A DNA stretch of 50,144 nucleotides from Spirochaetales bacterium (GTDB lineage: Bacteria; Spirochaetota; Spirochaetia; Sphaerochaetales; Sphaerochaetaceae): contig JAFUXI010000012.1 of NCBI GenBank assembly GCA_017470995.1, positions 1 through 50,144 of the forward strand, in the 5' to 3' direction. Numbering within the stretch: the first letter of the stretch is position 1; every line of letters starts with the position of its first letter. A model generated the notes under the pieces. It was given only the letters and a program-made list of their open reading frames with translations. It searched no databases and was not told where the DNA came from. Both the position numbers and the translations under genes were made by a program. Shown here in pieces: positions 8,634 through 16,258 of the stretch.

Positions 8634-9694
8634 TGCTTGGATTCGTCTTCATCGGTCTGCTGGCCGCCGCCATCGTATTGGAGATCATAAGCCTCAGGAA
8701 ACCCCTCAAGCATGTGGTCATCAGCTATGACCTGGACATGCTCATGGCCGAACCCGGCGAGCAGATCACAGTCAGCTACACCGTGACCAACACCGGCCGT
8801 TTCCCGATCTTCTACCTCGGCGTCTCATTCTCCTTCGAAGGCGGAATCAGTATTCTTGAAGACAGCAAATGGGCAGAAAAACACGTCACCCGCAGCTTCA
8901 CGGGCATCAGCGTGGACCACAGCTACTTCCTTTCCGGAGGCAAGACAGTCAGAGGCCGATTCCGCATAGCCCTGCAGAAGCGCGGAATCTACCGCATGGG
9001 CAGATGCTACCTTGAAGCAGGCGACCTGCTTGGCCTGAATGTATCTGTCTCATCCACGGAAGGCAACAGAACCATAATCTGCACGGCACCCATGGCCGAA
9101 TCGGACCCGCCGGTTAATGTCCTCGGCGGATTTCTAGGGGATATCTCGGTCCGCCGATTCATCATGGAAGACCCCAGCCTTCTTGTCGGCTACAGGGAAT
9201 ACACCGGCTATGAACCCATGAAGAAGATTTCCTGGATCCAGAGCGCAAAGACCGGAAAGCTCATGGTCAAGCAGAATGACTTCACGCTGGACACCGATGT
9301 GGCCATAGCAGTGAATCTGGAACGAAACGAGGCCTCCATGGCGGACATGGAGAAACTCTTTGAACTGACAAGAACCGTATGCGAGAAGCTCGAGGAGATG
9401 AAGATCCCCTACGCCTTCATTTCCAACGGAGACCTGCGCGAGTTTCAGCAGGGCTTCGGACGGGCACACCTGAGTGCCATACTGAGAACAATAGGAATAT
9501 CGACAGCGGTCTGCTACAATAGCTTCGAGAACCTCATAGACAAGTGCATCGCCGGAAACCGCAGCAACAGGAGCTATATTCTGGTGACACCCCGTCTGGA
9601 CAATGACGGCAAGCACAGTCTGGACAGGCTCAGAAGCGTTTCGGATCATGAGGTCTGCGTCATAATTGCAGACAGAAAGGAGGAAAGAGCATGA
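8633..9694 (+). CDS. DUF58 domain-containing protein
   Basis: A 353-residue membrane-associated protein. An N-terminal hydrophobic helix (residues 1-20) is followed by an Ig-like region with VSYTVTNTGRFPI. The DUF58 hallmark lies near residues 185-210: VGYREYTGYEPMKKISWIQS then the KTGKLMVKQ segment. The C-terminal part is von-Willebrand-like. DUF58 proteins are the standard partners of MoxR ATPases. It overlaps both neighbours (1 nt with moxR, 4 nt with the following gene), so the three are translated together. Confidence 0.88.
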   Translation: MLGFVFIGLLAAAIVLEIISLRKPLKHVVISYDLDMLMAEPGEQITVSYTVTNTGRFPIFYLGVSFSFEGGISILEDSKWAEKHVTRSFTGISVDHSYFLSGGKTVRGRFRIALQKRGIYRMGRCYLEAGDLLGLNVSVSSTEGNRTIICTAPMAESDPPVNVLGGFLGDISVRRFIMEDPSLLVGYREYTGYEPMKKISWIQSAKTGKLMVKQNDFTLDTDVAIAVNLERNEASMADMEKLFELTRTVCEKLEEMKIPYAFISNGDLREFQQGFGRAHLSAILRTIGISTAVCYNSFENLIDKCIAGNRSNRSYILVTPRLDNDGKHSLDRLRSVSDHEVCVIIADRKEERA

Positions 9695-10926
9695 AGGCAC
9701 CTGCCAGCCTGAGAGTAATCTGCTTCATATGTTTCATTTTCGTAATCCTCAGCACCATGCCCTTTCTGGGCAATACCAGCGGATTATTCGCTTTCTTCAC
9801 GGCAATCTGTACCATCGTCTGTCTGCTGAGCGCCAAGGCAAAGAGTTGGGCCGTCCGCCTTGTTGTCTCTCTTGTTCCGCTTGCTGCGCTCGGCGTAACG
9901 CTGTTTTTCAGTGCCTTGGTAATTTACAGGGTCCTGTTCATCGTCATTGCGGCAGTCCTTCTCTACTTCACGGTCTTCATGACCATGGGAAAATTCGAGA
10001 AGGAATACTGGAAGTTCAGGAAAATCTACATTGGTCTTCTTTCCGCATCCGTATTCATCTCCCTTATCTACCTTCTGATCTATATTGCCGTGGTACCGGA
10101 AACCAGGCAGACCATGAACCTCTCCGGCGTACTGGGATTCACGGTGGCATTTGCACTCATGGGAATGTTCGTCATGACCGAGATGAGATCAGGCGAGCCT
10201 GATGCGAAATGGCGTGCAAAGAACGCGGGGCGCATCCTTGCAGCCTTCAGCTTTGCAGCCGCTGCGCTTATCCTTCTCTATCTGATTCTGTCCTTCCTCT
10301 TCTCCCTGATAACTCCTACCCTGGGTCCCCATGCCCCTGAGCTGAGGTCGGAACGGATCCGCTTCCAGAACGACTACGCCATCGGGTATGCGCCAGTGAC
10401 CAGTCCCAACGGCCAGCAGGTCTATGATGAAGAGACCATGAAGGATGACAAGCCGCTGGATGAGATAGTCAAAGAAAAGGACAGAGGCTTCCACTGGGAG
10501 TATGTGGCCATAGGCGTCATCGTTCTCGGTGCTGCAGGATTCTTCTGTTACAGATATCTGAAGAAGAAAAAGTCCGCAACCGGTGAAGAAGTCAGGCAGA
10601 TTTCATCTGAAGAGAAGGTCAATCTGGACAACATCATGAAGATCCGCATGATCTACAGGCAGTACATCTCCTTCCTGAGAAAGAACGGCATACAGATCAA
10701 CAGGGGAACCACATCGGAGGAACTGTTGGACCGCTCAAGAGAAAACACTGCCGAAGAAGATGAACCGGAACCGAATCCGGAGAATCTGGAATCAGGTACC
10801 GAGGCAGAGGAAAAGCTGAGGGAGATCTACATCAGAGCCCGCTACGGAGCACCCGGATCCATCAGTTCGGAAGATGCAGCCGAGGCTGCCGAACTGCTTG
10901 CCGAGATCACTGAACCCAAGGAGTGA
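9691..10926 (+). CDS. DUF4129-like multi-pass membrane protein
   Basis: 411 residues. The first 220 form about seven hydrophobic segments, a soluble loop follows, another membrane helix lies near residues 270-290, and the cytoplasmic tail holds IRMIYRQYISFLRKNGI followed later by LREIYIRARYG, the pattern of the C-terminal domain found in transglutaminase-like proteins of MoxR operons (DUF4129). Unlike most such genes it has no transglutaminase domain. It starts with an ATGA overlap with the DUF58 gene and is the last gene of the operon; the esterase gene on the other strand ends 6 bp away. Confidence 0.72.
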   Translation: MKAPASLRVICFICFIFVILSTMPFLGNTSGLFAFFTAICTIVCLLSAKAKSWAVRLVVSLVPLAALGVTLFFSALVIYRVLFIVIAAVLLYFTVFMTMGKFEKEYWKFRKIYIGLLSASVFISLIYLLIYIAVVPETRQTMNLSGVLGFTVAFALMGMFVMTEMRSGEPDAKWRAKNAGRILAAFSFAAAALILLYLILSFLFSLITPTLGPHAPELRSERIRFQNDYAIGYAPVTSPNGQQVYDEETMKDDKPLDEIVKEKDRGFHWEYVAIGVIVLGAAGFFCYRYLKKKKSATGEEVRQISSEEKVNLDNIMKIRMIYRQYISFLRKNGIQINRGTTSEELLDRSRENTAEEDEPEPNPENLESGTEAEEKLREIYIRARYGAPGSISSEDAAEAAELLAEITEPKE

Positions 10927-10932
10927 CCGTAG

Positions 10933-12696
10933 TCAGAGCGTAAAGCCCTGCCACCTGTCCATGATTTCGTATAATTTGAGATAAGGCTCGTCAATCATCC
11001 CTATGTTGTCTCCGAACTCCATCAATCTGGTTGAGGAAGTGTTCTGTTCGAACACGGGTAGTCCGTCACCGTTTGGATTGCCTGTCTTTGCGAAATTGGT
11101 CCAGTAGCTGTTCATCAGTGAACTCAGGCTACGGTCGGCATCGCTGTAGAGCTTGGATTTCTCCGGGATTCTGCCGAAGGCATAGATGAGCTCTCCGCTG
11201 TGCCAGCTGCCCAGACTCCGGTTATCCTTGGAGAAGAGATATTCGTAGGTCGGAATCCCCTCTTCTGCTGCCAGACGGTTGAGACAGTAGTGCGGATAGT
11301 TGAAGAACACGGCTCCGTAGACTTCGGCCCAGTATCTGTCGGCTTCGGCATTGGTGCTTGCAGGATAGACGGCAAGCACATCGTCGGCAACATCTTTGAA
11401 GTAGGCTCGGATCTTGGACTCGTAGTTCTTGAGATTTGCCTTGCCGAAAATGATGAACGGTCCGCTCTCCTCCAGATTGAATCCGTGCAGCAATGCCTCT
11501 TCATTGTGAACACCCTGCTTTCTCAATTCGTATGGAGAAGCCGGCAGCACATAGCCGTCAATGGTGATGTGATGCTGGGAAGAAAGCTCTCCGACCAGTG
11601 TCGAAGCATCGAGCTTTCTCAGATCCTCTACCGAAGAGCAGTTGTATCTGGCCTTCATCGAGCTTCCGGATTTGAGAGCTGACTCCAGTGTCCTGTAAGA
11701 GTGCGGCGGATTGACGGAAGAGACCGTGCTGCTTTCCAGTATGGCTCTTCTGAACAGGCCATTTGCAAGCGGTGACACGCAGAGGGCATCCACGCACACC
11801 GAGCCGGCGCTTTCACCCACGATGGTCACATTGTCCGGATCTCCTCCGAAAGCGGCGATATTGTCGCGGACCCACTGAAGGGCCTTGATCTGGTCCAGAA
11901 GCCCGTAGTTGCCTGTGGTGCCTTCCTCTTTCAGAAGCTGTTCGTCTGCATAGAAACCGAACACACCGAGACGATAGCCCATATTGACTGTGACAACACC
12001 GTTTCTTGCAAAAGTCGCGCCGTTGTAATCCTTGTACCAGGGCTGTCCAGTCTGTAAGGAACCTCCGTGGATATAGACCAGAACGGGCAATCCGCTCTGC
12101 TTTCCGGCAGGTTTCCAGACATTGATGTAGAGGCTGTCTTCACTTACAGGCGGTATAAAGTTGTCCTTGAGAGATATCTTGTAATCGTGGTAGCCGATTA
12201 TGCGCACAAGCGAGTCATAGATGGGCAGGTTTGTGGTCTGCATGGACATGGGTGCAAAGGATGCGCACTCAAGAACGCCTTCCCAAGGCTCGGGATCCTG
12301 CGGGGCTTTCCACCTCAGATCCCCTACCGGGGGCTTTGCATACGGGATTCCGGCATAGACCTCTACGCTTTTGTCCGCAGTATACACCCCGCTGACTTTT
12401 CCGAACTGTGTACGGATGGCTTCGGTTGCCACGGGCTTGGAAGCATCGGAAGCCGGAATAGCTTTAACGGGAGGCCAGGATATAATCAGTACCGCAAAGA
12501 AGAGAGCGATATAGAGCACCCAAGCGATGAGCTTGAGGACCCACATCTTTGAAAACACGTGTTTGAAGAAAAACGGAAACACAGCTGCAACGAACAGAAA
12601 GATGAGCCACCCCAACATGGTGTTGTGATTGAGTTCTAGAACAGCTGCAAAAAGTGTTGTCAGTATGCCGTAGAAGATCCAGAATGCAATCTTCAT
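10933..12696 (-). CDS. Membrane-anchored type-B carboxylesterase
   Basis: 587 residues. The first 75 hold two or three membrane helices, unusual for this family. The esterase domain follows: VYAGIPYAKPPVGDLRW, oxyanion region YIHGGSLQTG, nucleophile elbow GESAGS with Ser296, a Glu in FNLEESGP, and the likely catalytic His in SWHSGELIYAFG. The family (carboxylesterase/para-nitrobenzyl esterase) cleaves varied esters. It overlaps the upstream hydrolase gene by 4 nt (ATGA), so the two probably work on related substrates, with the catalytic domain held at the outer face of the inner membrane. Confidence 0.87.
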   Translation of the reverse strand: MKIAFWIFYGILTTLFAAVLELNHNTMLGWLIFLFVAAVFPFFFKHVFSKMWVLKLIAWVLYIALFFAVLIISWPPVKAIPASDASKPVATEAIRTQFGKVSGVYTADKSVEVYAGIPYAKPPVGDLRWKAPQDPEPWEGVLECASFAPMSMQTTNLPIYDSLVRIIGYHDYKISLKDNFIPPVSEDSLYINVWKPAGKQSGLPVLVYIHGGSLQTGQPWYKDYNGATFARNGVVTVNMGYRLGVFGFYADEQLLKEEGTTGNYGLLDQIKALQWVRDNIAAFGGDPDNVTIVGESAGSVCVDALCVSPLANGLFRRAILESSTVSSVNPPHSYRTLESALKSGSSMKARYNCSSVEDLRKLDASTLVGELSSQHHITIDGYVLPASPYELRKQGVHNEEALLHGFNLEESGPFIIFGKANLKNYESKIRAYFKDVADDVLAVYPASTNAEADRYWAEVYGAVFFNYPHYCLNRLAAEEGIPTYEYLFSKDNRSLGSWHSGELIYAFGRIPEKSKLYSDADRSLSSLMNSYWTNFAKTGNPNGDGLPVFEQNTSSTRLMEFGDNIGMIDEPYLKLYEIMDRWQGFTL

Positions 12697-13703
12697 ATCT
12701 CAATATCCTCACCGAGGAAGTATTTTGCACAGAACTTGTCCATGTACTCGATGAACAGCCTCTGTTTGTCGGGATCGCATATGAGCATGTGGCCTGACTT
12801 CTCATAGACAAGACCCACATTGGTCACATTATGCTCTTTTAGGGCCTGCTCGAGAACAAGACGGCTCGCAGGCGGCACTATGCCGTCCAGGACGCCGTAG
12901 GCAAAGAGGATGGGAACACTGTCATCGGAAATGTAGGTGTAAGGCGAAACCTTTTTCCAGTAGGCCTCGGCGCTGCCGTCGCGTACCATTTCTTCCGTGA
13001 CCTCTTCCCCGCAGAACTGGCTGATCCAGGCGGCATCGGCCTTGTTCGAACCGTTGAGGCCCGTGGATTTGAGCATGAGCTTGTGAAGCTCGCCGTTGCG
13101 CCAGATGGAGGGCTCGAAGGTCGAGGGTCCGGACTGCTGGAGGATGAACTTCACGGGAAGTGCGGGGTCCGCCTCCGCCGTGTTGAAGCCGTACATCATG
13201 GCCTGGCAGGCGCCTGCGGAGAAGCCGTGGGTGGCCATGTCCACGAGGTTGATGCCGATGTCGGCTTCGGCGCACCTGGCCTTGATGGCCCCTACTGCCG
13301 CCCTGACCTGACTGTTGATCAACATGATGTTGGTATCAGTGGTTTCGGTCTTGAGGGTGTAGCTGATAGTAGCTGCCGTGTAGCCCTTGGATGCGATGTT
13401 GCGGCACCAGAGTTCGCCGTCGTTCTTGCTTCCGCTCTGCCAGCTTCCGCCGTGGATGAACAGTATCAGGTGCGTGGCCTTCGGGTCGGTGGTATCCTCG
13501 GGCAGATAGAGGTCATAGACCTCGCGCTCACCCTCTCCATATCTGAGGTCCCTCAGAACGGTTCCATTGTAATCCACCTGAAGAAGACCGTTGATATCCA
13601 TGAATTTGCTGCGAGCATCAATGGTTGCAAAACAGCTCGGAAAGAGCTGAAGAACGGCAAGCCCTAAGGCAACGATAATCCCTTTTATTCCAATAGGCTT
13701 CAT
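12693..13703 (-). CDS. Secreted alpha/beta hydrolase (esterase/lipase-like)
   Basis: 336 residues with an N-terminal hydrophobic signal or anchor (residues 8-24, ending near PSCFA; a lipoprotein is possible). The LFIHGGSWQSGS block is the oxyanion loop of HSL/BD-FAE-like esterases; THGFSAGACQAMM carries the nucleophile Ser. The C-terminal part has YGVLDGIVPP (Asp) and YEKSGHML (His), completing the triad. The ATG at 13703 has a purine-rich GGGGG stretch upstream and begins the signal; an extension to 13889 lacks any such feature. It is followed with 4-nt overlap by the carboxylesterase gene. Confidence 0.82.
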   Translation of the reverse strand: MKPIGIKGIIVALGLAVLQLFPSCFATIDARSKFMDINGLLQVDYNGTVLRDLRYGEGEREVYDLYLPEDTTDPKATHLILFIHGGSWQSGSKNDGELWCRNIASKGYTAATISYTLKTETTDTNIMLINSQVRAAVGAIKARCAEADIGINLVDMATHGFSAGACQAMMYGFNTAEADPALPVKFILQQSGPSTFEPSIWRNGELHKLMLKSTGLNGSNKADAAWISQFCGEEVTEEMVRDGSAEAYWKKVSPYTYISDDSVPILFAYGVLDGIVPPASRLVLEQALKEHNVTNVGLVYEKSGHMLICDPDKQRLFIEYMDKFCAKYFLGEDIEI

Positions 13704-13735
13704 TTTTCCCCCTGATTTACAATTATCGGCCATCA

Positions 13736-14119
13736 TCAGTACCTCAACGGAGACTGGAGCCCCATTATCTTGGAGGCTATGAGGGTAATGATCCCCGCCC
13801 CCAGTATTCCGGCACTGACATAGATGTCGGCCTTGGTGACTTCTCCCACCATGGCCCTGTAACCGCTGTATACGAATATGCTTGCCCATAGGCTCAGACC
13901 GCCGGTGACGGCAAGAGCCGACCCGGTGATATCCAGGGCAAGAAGCTTCTTTGCAGTCTGGAGGTCACCCTGATGCCTGGATCCTACTCCGAAACCGATG
14001 AAGGTATTCTGCAGCTGGAACTTCTTAACCTCTTCCCTTGTGAACGAGGTATTGTCCGACGCATAGAGTACGGTGCATACAAGCAAGGCGAAAAACAGAA
14101 TTGCAAGCGCTTTTTTCAT
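13736..14119 (-). CDS. P13-like small membrane protein
   Basis: 127 residues with a signal peptide (residues 1-20, ending LYA) and two or three later hydrophobic helices. The block FIGFGVGSRHQGD followed by a second helix resembles the spirochaetal P13 family, which was described in Borrelia as a membrane/porin-like protein; many relatives have no proven role. I chose the ATG at 14119 (Met-Lys-Lys start of the signal peptide). Neither this start nor the one at 14134 has a Shine-Dalgarno. A promoter directly upstream would start transcription at the ATG itself. The family call rests on pattern memory and is moderate. Confidence 0.6.
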   Translation of the reverse strand: MKKALAILFFALLVCTVLYASDNTSFTREEVKKFQLQNTFIGFGVGSRHQGDLQTAKKLLALDITGSALAVTGGLSLWASIFVYSGYRAMVGEVTKADIYVSAGILGAGIITLIASKIMGLQSPLRY

Positions 14120-14125
14120 ACTTTT

Positions 14126-14154
14126 TATATACATCGCACGATGGGAACATTCAA
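14126..14154 (-). promoter_or_regulatory. Promoter placing transcription start at the P13-like ATG
   Basis: On the minus strand TTGAAT (14149-14154) and TATATA (14126-14131) are 17 bp apart. The base 7 nt after the -10 box is the A of the ATG at 14119, so the mRNA may be leaderless. Confidence 0.5.
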
Positions 14155-14178
14155 GCAGGTTTTGTTATCCGTTCCTTC

Positions 14179-14207
14179 TTCACAACGGCGCTTCGAAGCT
14201 TTAGAAT
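14179..14207 (+). promoter_or_regulatory. Promoter for the 41-aa membrane protein, leaderless type
   Basis: TTCACA (14179-14184) and TAGAAT (14202-14207) are 17 bp apart, and the ATG at 14214 begins 7 nt after the end of the -10 box. Confidence 0.45.
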
Positions 14208-14213
14208 CAAGGC

Positions 14214-14339
14214 ATGAACTTCCGTATCCCATTATGGCTGAGAATCACCATCGCCGCCCTGCTAGGCATTGTTCTGCTGGCTGTCATATTCACAGGCGGG
14301 AAAATGCTTCTGGACATCTGGGCAAACGCTCAGAAATAG
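14214..14339 (+). CDS. Small single-pass membrane protein (41 aa)
   Basis: The frame reads Met-Asn-Phe-Arg-Ile-Pro-Leu-Trp-Leu-Arg, then a clear membrane helix of about 18 residues (TIAALLGIVLLAVIFTGG), then a short amphipathic tail ending Asn-Ala-Gln-Lys. No family is recognised. No good ribosome binding site is present (AAGG lies almost against the ATG), but a promoter is placed for a leaderless start. It sits in the divergent gap between the P13-like gene and the alcohol dehydrogenase gene. The evidence is the typical small-membrane-protein composition and its promoter; a chance frame cannot be excluded. Confidence 0.45.
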   Translation: MNFRIPLWLRITIAALLGIVLLAVIFTGGKMLLDIWANAQK

Positions 14340-14340
14340 T

Positions 14341-14369
14341 TTGAGAACTCAATCAAGCTATTGTAAAAT
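14341..14369 (+). promoter_or_regulatory. Promoter of the alcohol dehydrogenase gene
   Basis: TTGAGA (14341-14346) and TAAAAT (14364-14369) with a 17-bp spacer; a leader of about 15 nt with AGGAGAG (14381-14387) leads to the ATG at 14391. Confidence 0.65.
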
Positions 14370-14390
14370 GGGAAGACAGCAGGAGAGACA

Positions 14391-15545
14391 ATGCAGAACT
14401 TCACATACAACATCCCCACGATCATAAACTTCGGAATCGACCAGCTCTCACATCTGGCTGACCTCAGGGAGTCCGGGGACAGGGTACTCTACGTCTATGG
14501 CGGCGGCTCGATCAAGGCCAACGGGCTCTATGACAGATCCATGAAGATCCTCAGGGATGCAGGTCTGGAAGTCTATGAGCTTGCCGGAATAGAACCAAAT
14601 CCGAGAATCCAGACAATCCGCGAGGGCGTGAATATCTGCAGAAGCAAGATGGTGGACATGGTGCTGGCCGTAGGCGGAGGATCCGTAATCGACAGCGCCA
14701 AGGTCATTGCAGCCGGTGCCTGCTACGACGGCGACCCGTGGGACCTGGTTATTAAACCCGAACTGATTTCAGAGTGCCTTCCCATCTACACGGTGCTCAC
14801 AATCGCCGCAACGGGAAGCGAGATGGACACGTTCGCAGTCATCTCCGACCTGACCAAGAACGAGAAATGGGGAACCTGGTCGGATTTCTTCGCTCCCAGA
14901 ATGTCAATTCTGGACCCGACTCTCACCTACAGCGTCCCCAGAAGACAGACCAGCGCCGGCGTGGCCGATATCATGAGCCACACGCTGGAGAACTACTTCA
15001 ACAACGAAAAGGGAGCCTACCTGCAGGCACGTCTGGCAGAGGGCATTCTCAAGACCCTAATCAACTACGGTCCCATAGCATTGGAGCAGCCCGACAACTA
15101 CGAGGCCAGGGCGAATCTGATGTGGTGTTCGTCGCTTGCCATCAACGGGCTTCTCTCCTGCGGAGCCAGTGTCGGCTGGGGCGTCCATCCCATGGAGCAC
15201 GAGCTCTCTGCATTCTATGACATCACACACGGCGAAGGACTTGCCATCCTCACCCCGCACTTTTTGGAGTTCGCCCTCAACAAGGACAATGTCTGGAAAT
15301 ACGTAGAATATGCCAAAAACGTGTTCGGCATCACCGAAGGAACAGAGATGGAAATCGCCCGCGATGCAATCCGCGCCACAAAGGACTTCTTCAAGCGCAT
15401 GAGGCTGCCCTCCACCCTCTCGGAACTCGGAATCGATGACGAGTACTTCGATATCATGGCAGAAAAGGCGGCCGCAGGCTGCTTCGGAACTTTCGTCGAG
15501 CTAACCAAGGACGATATCATCTCGATCTTCAGGGCATCGCTCTGA
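14391..15545 (+). CDS. Iron-containing alcohol dehydrogenase (butanol dehydrogenase-like)
   Basis: 384 residues of the YqhD/BdhA type. The nucleotide-binding block LAVGGGSVIDSAKVIAAGA lies near residues 100-118. Metal ligands are expected in DIMSHTLENYF (Asp, His) and in HPMEHELSAFYDITHGEGLA (two His). The N-terminal FTYNIPTIINFG strand and the GTWSDFFAPRMSILDP block are typical of this subfamily, which reduces aldehydes with NADPH during fermentation or detoxification. It has its own promoter and an AGGAGAG site. The XRE regulator gene begins 12 bp after its stop on the same strand, so the two may be cotranscribed. Confidence 0.92.
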   Translation: MQNFTYNIPTIINFGIDQLSHLADLRESGDRVLYVYGGGSIKANGLYDRSMKILRDAGLEVYELAGIEPNPRIQTIREGVNICRSKMVDMVLAVGGGSVIDSAKVIAAGACYDGDPWDLVIKPELISECLPIYTVLTIAATGSEMDTFAVISDLTKNEKWGTWSDFFAPRMSILDPTLTYSVPRRQTSAGVADIMSHTLENYFNNEKGAYLQARLAEGILKTLINYGPIALEQPDNYEARANLMWCSSLAINGLLSCGASVGWGVHPMEHELSAFYDITHGEGLAILTPHFLEFALNKDNVWKYVEYAKNVFGITEGTEMEIARDAIRATKDFFKRMRLPSTLSELGIDDEYFDIMAEKAAAGCFGTFVELTKDDIISIFRASL

Positions 15546-15557
15546 CAGGCTGCTGCA

Positions 15558-16199
15558 ATGGGCTTTCTGATGGACAGGTACATCACGGGAGAGCGGATCT
15601 CTCACCTCCGCGAGGAGAAGGGACTGTCCCAGCTGGAACTGGGAGAGGCTCTCGGCGTAAGCTGGGACACCGTGACCAAGTGGGAAGATGATACCGCCCA
15701 TCCCGATATCTCCATGCTGAATGACCTTGCCAAGGCCCTCGGAGTATCAATCGACCGGCTTCTGGAAGATGTTGAGGTAGTCAATTCCAACCAGGGAATC
15801 GACATCAACGAATCCACATTCCACGTCTGCCCGGTCTGCGGGAACATCATCACTGCCGCCGGAAACGCACAGGTCTCCTGCTGCGGAGTAAACCTTCCCG
15901 CCCTTGAGAGCGAAATCTGCGACGACGACCACATGATCGAGTACGAGGAATCCGACGGCGAATACTATGTGACCGTCGAGCACGAGATGACAAAAAGCCA
16001 CTACATCTCGTTCCTGTCCTGCGTCGGCAGCGATGCGGTCCATATAGCCAAGACCTACCCCGAATGGTACTGTCAGGCCAGATTTCCGGTTTCTCCCAAA
16101 GCAAAGCTCTACTGCTACTGCAACCGCCACGGCCTGTTCCGCAAGGACATCAGGGCCGCCCGCAAGCATGACGAATTCGCTGATCTGCCGGATTTATAA
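15558..16199 (+). CDS. XRE regulator fused to a desulfoferrodoxin (superoxide reductase)-like module
   Basis: 213 residues. Residues 10-70 are a helix-turn-helix of the XRE type (LSQLELGEALGVSWDTVTKWE). Then comes a desulforedoxin-like rubredoxin knot with Cys91, Cys94, Cys108 and Cys109. The last 90 residues match the superoxide reductase site: His125, His142, His148 (EHEMTKSHYI), Cys188 and His191 (YCNRHGL), i.e. four His and one Cys. The usual Lys just before the first ligand His is Asp124 here. A redox or superoxide sensor is inferred, with the neighbouring alcohol dehydrogenase a possible target. The start has only a weak AGG site; a second ATG lies at 15570. Confidence 0.85.
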   Translation: MGFLMDRYITGERISHLREEKGLSQLELGEALGVSWDTVTKWEDDTAHPDISMLNDLAKALGVSIDRLLEDVEVVNSNQGIDINESTFHVCPVCGNIITAAGNAQVSCCGVNLPALESEICDDDHMIEYEESDGEYYVTVEHEMTKSHYISFLSCVGSDAVHIAKTYPEWYCQARFPVSPKAKLYCYCNRHGLFRKDIRAARKHDEFADLPDL

Positions 16200-16223
16200 T
16201 TTATTAAATTTTTGTATGACACA

Positions 16224-16252
16224 TTGACACGAAACGACAGATTCAGCACAAT
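16224..16252 (+). promoter_or_regulatory. Promoter of the serine-palmitoyltransferase-like gene, leaderless type
   Basis: A perfect TTGACA (16224-16229), a 17-bp spacer and CACAAT (16247-16252). The ATG at 16259 starts exactly 7 nt after the -10 box and has no Shine-Dalgarno, so a leaderless mRNA is likely. Confidence 0.65.
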
Positions 16253-16258
16253 CACCGC

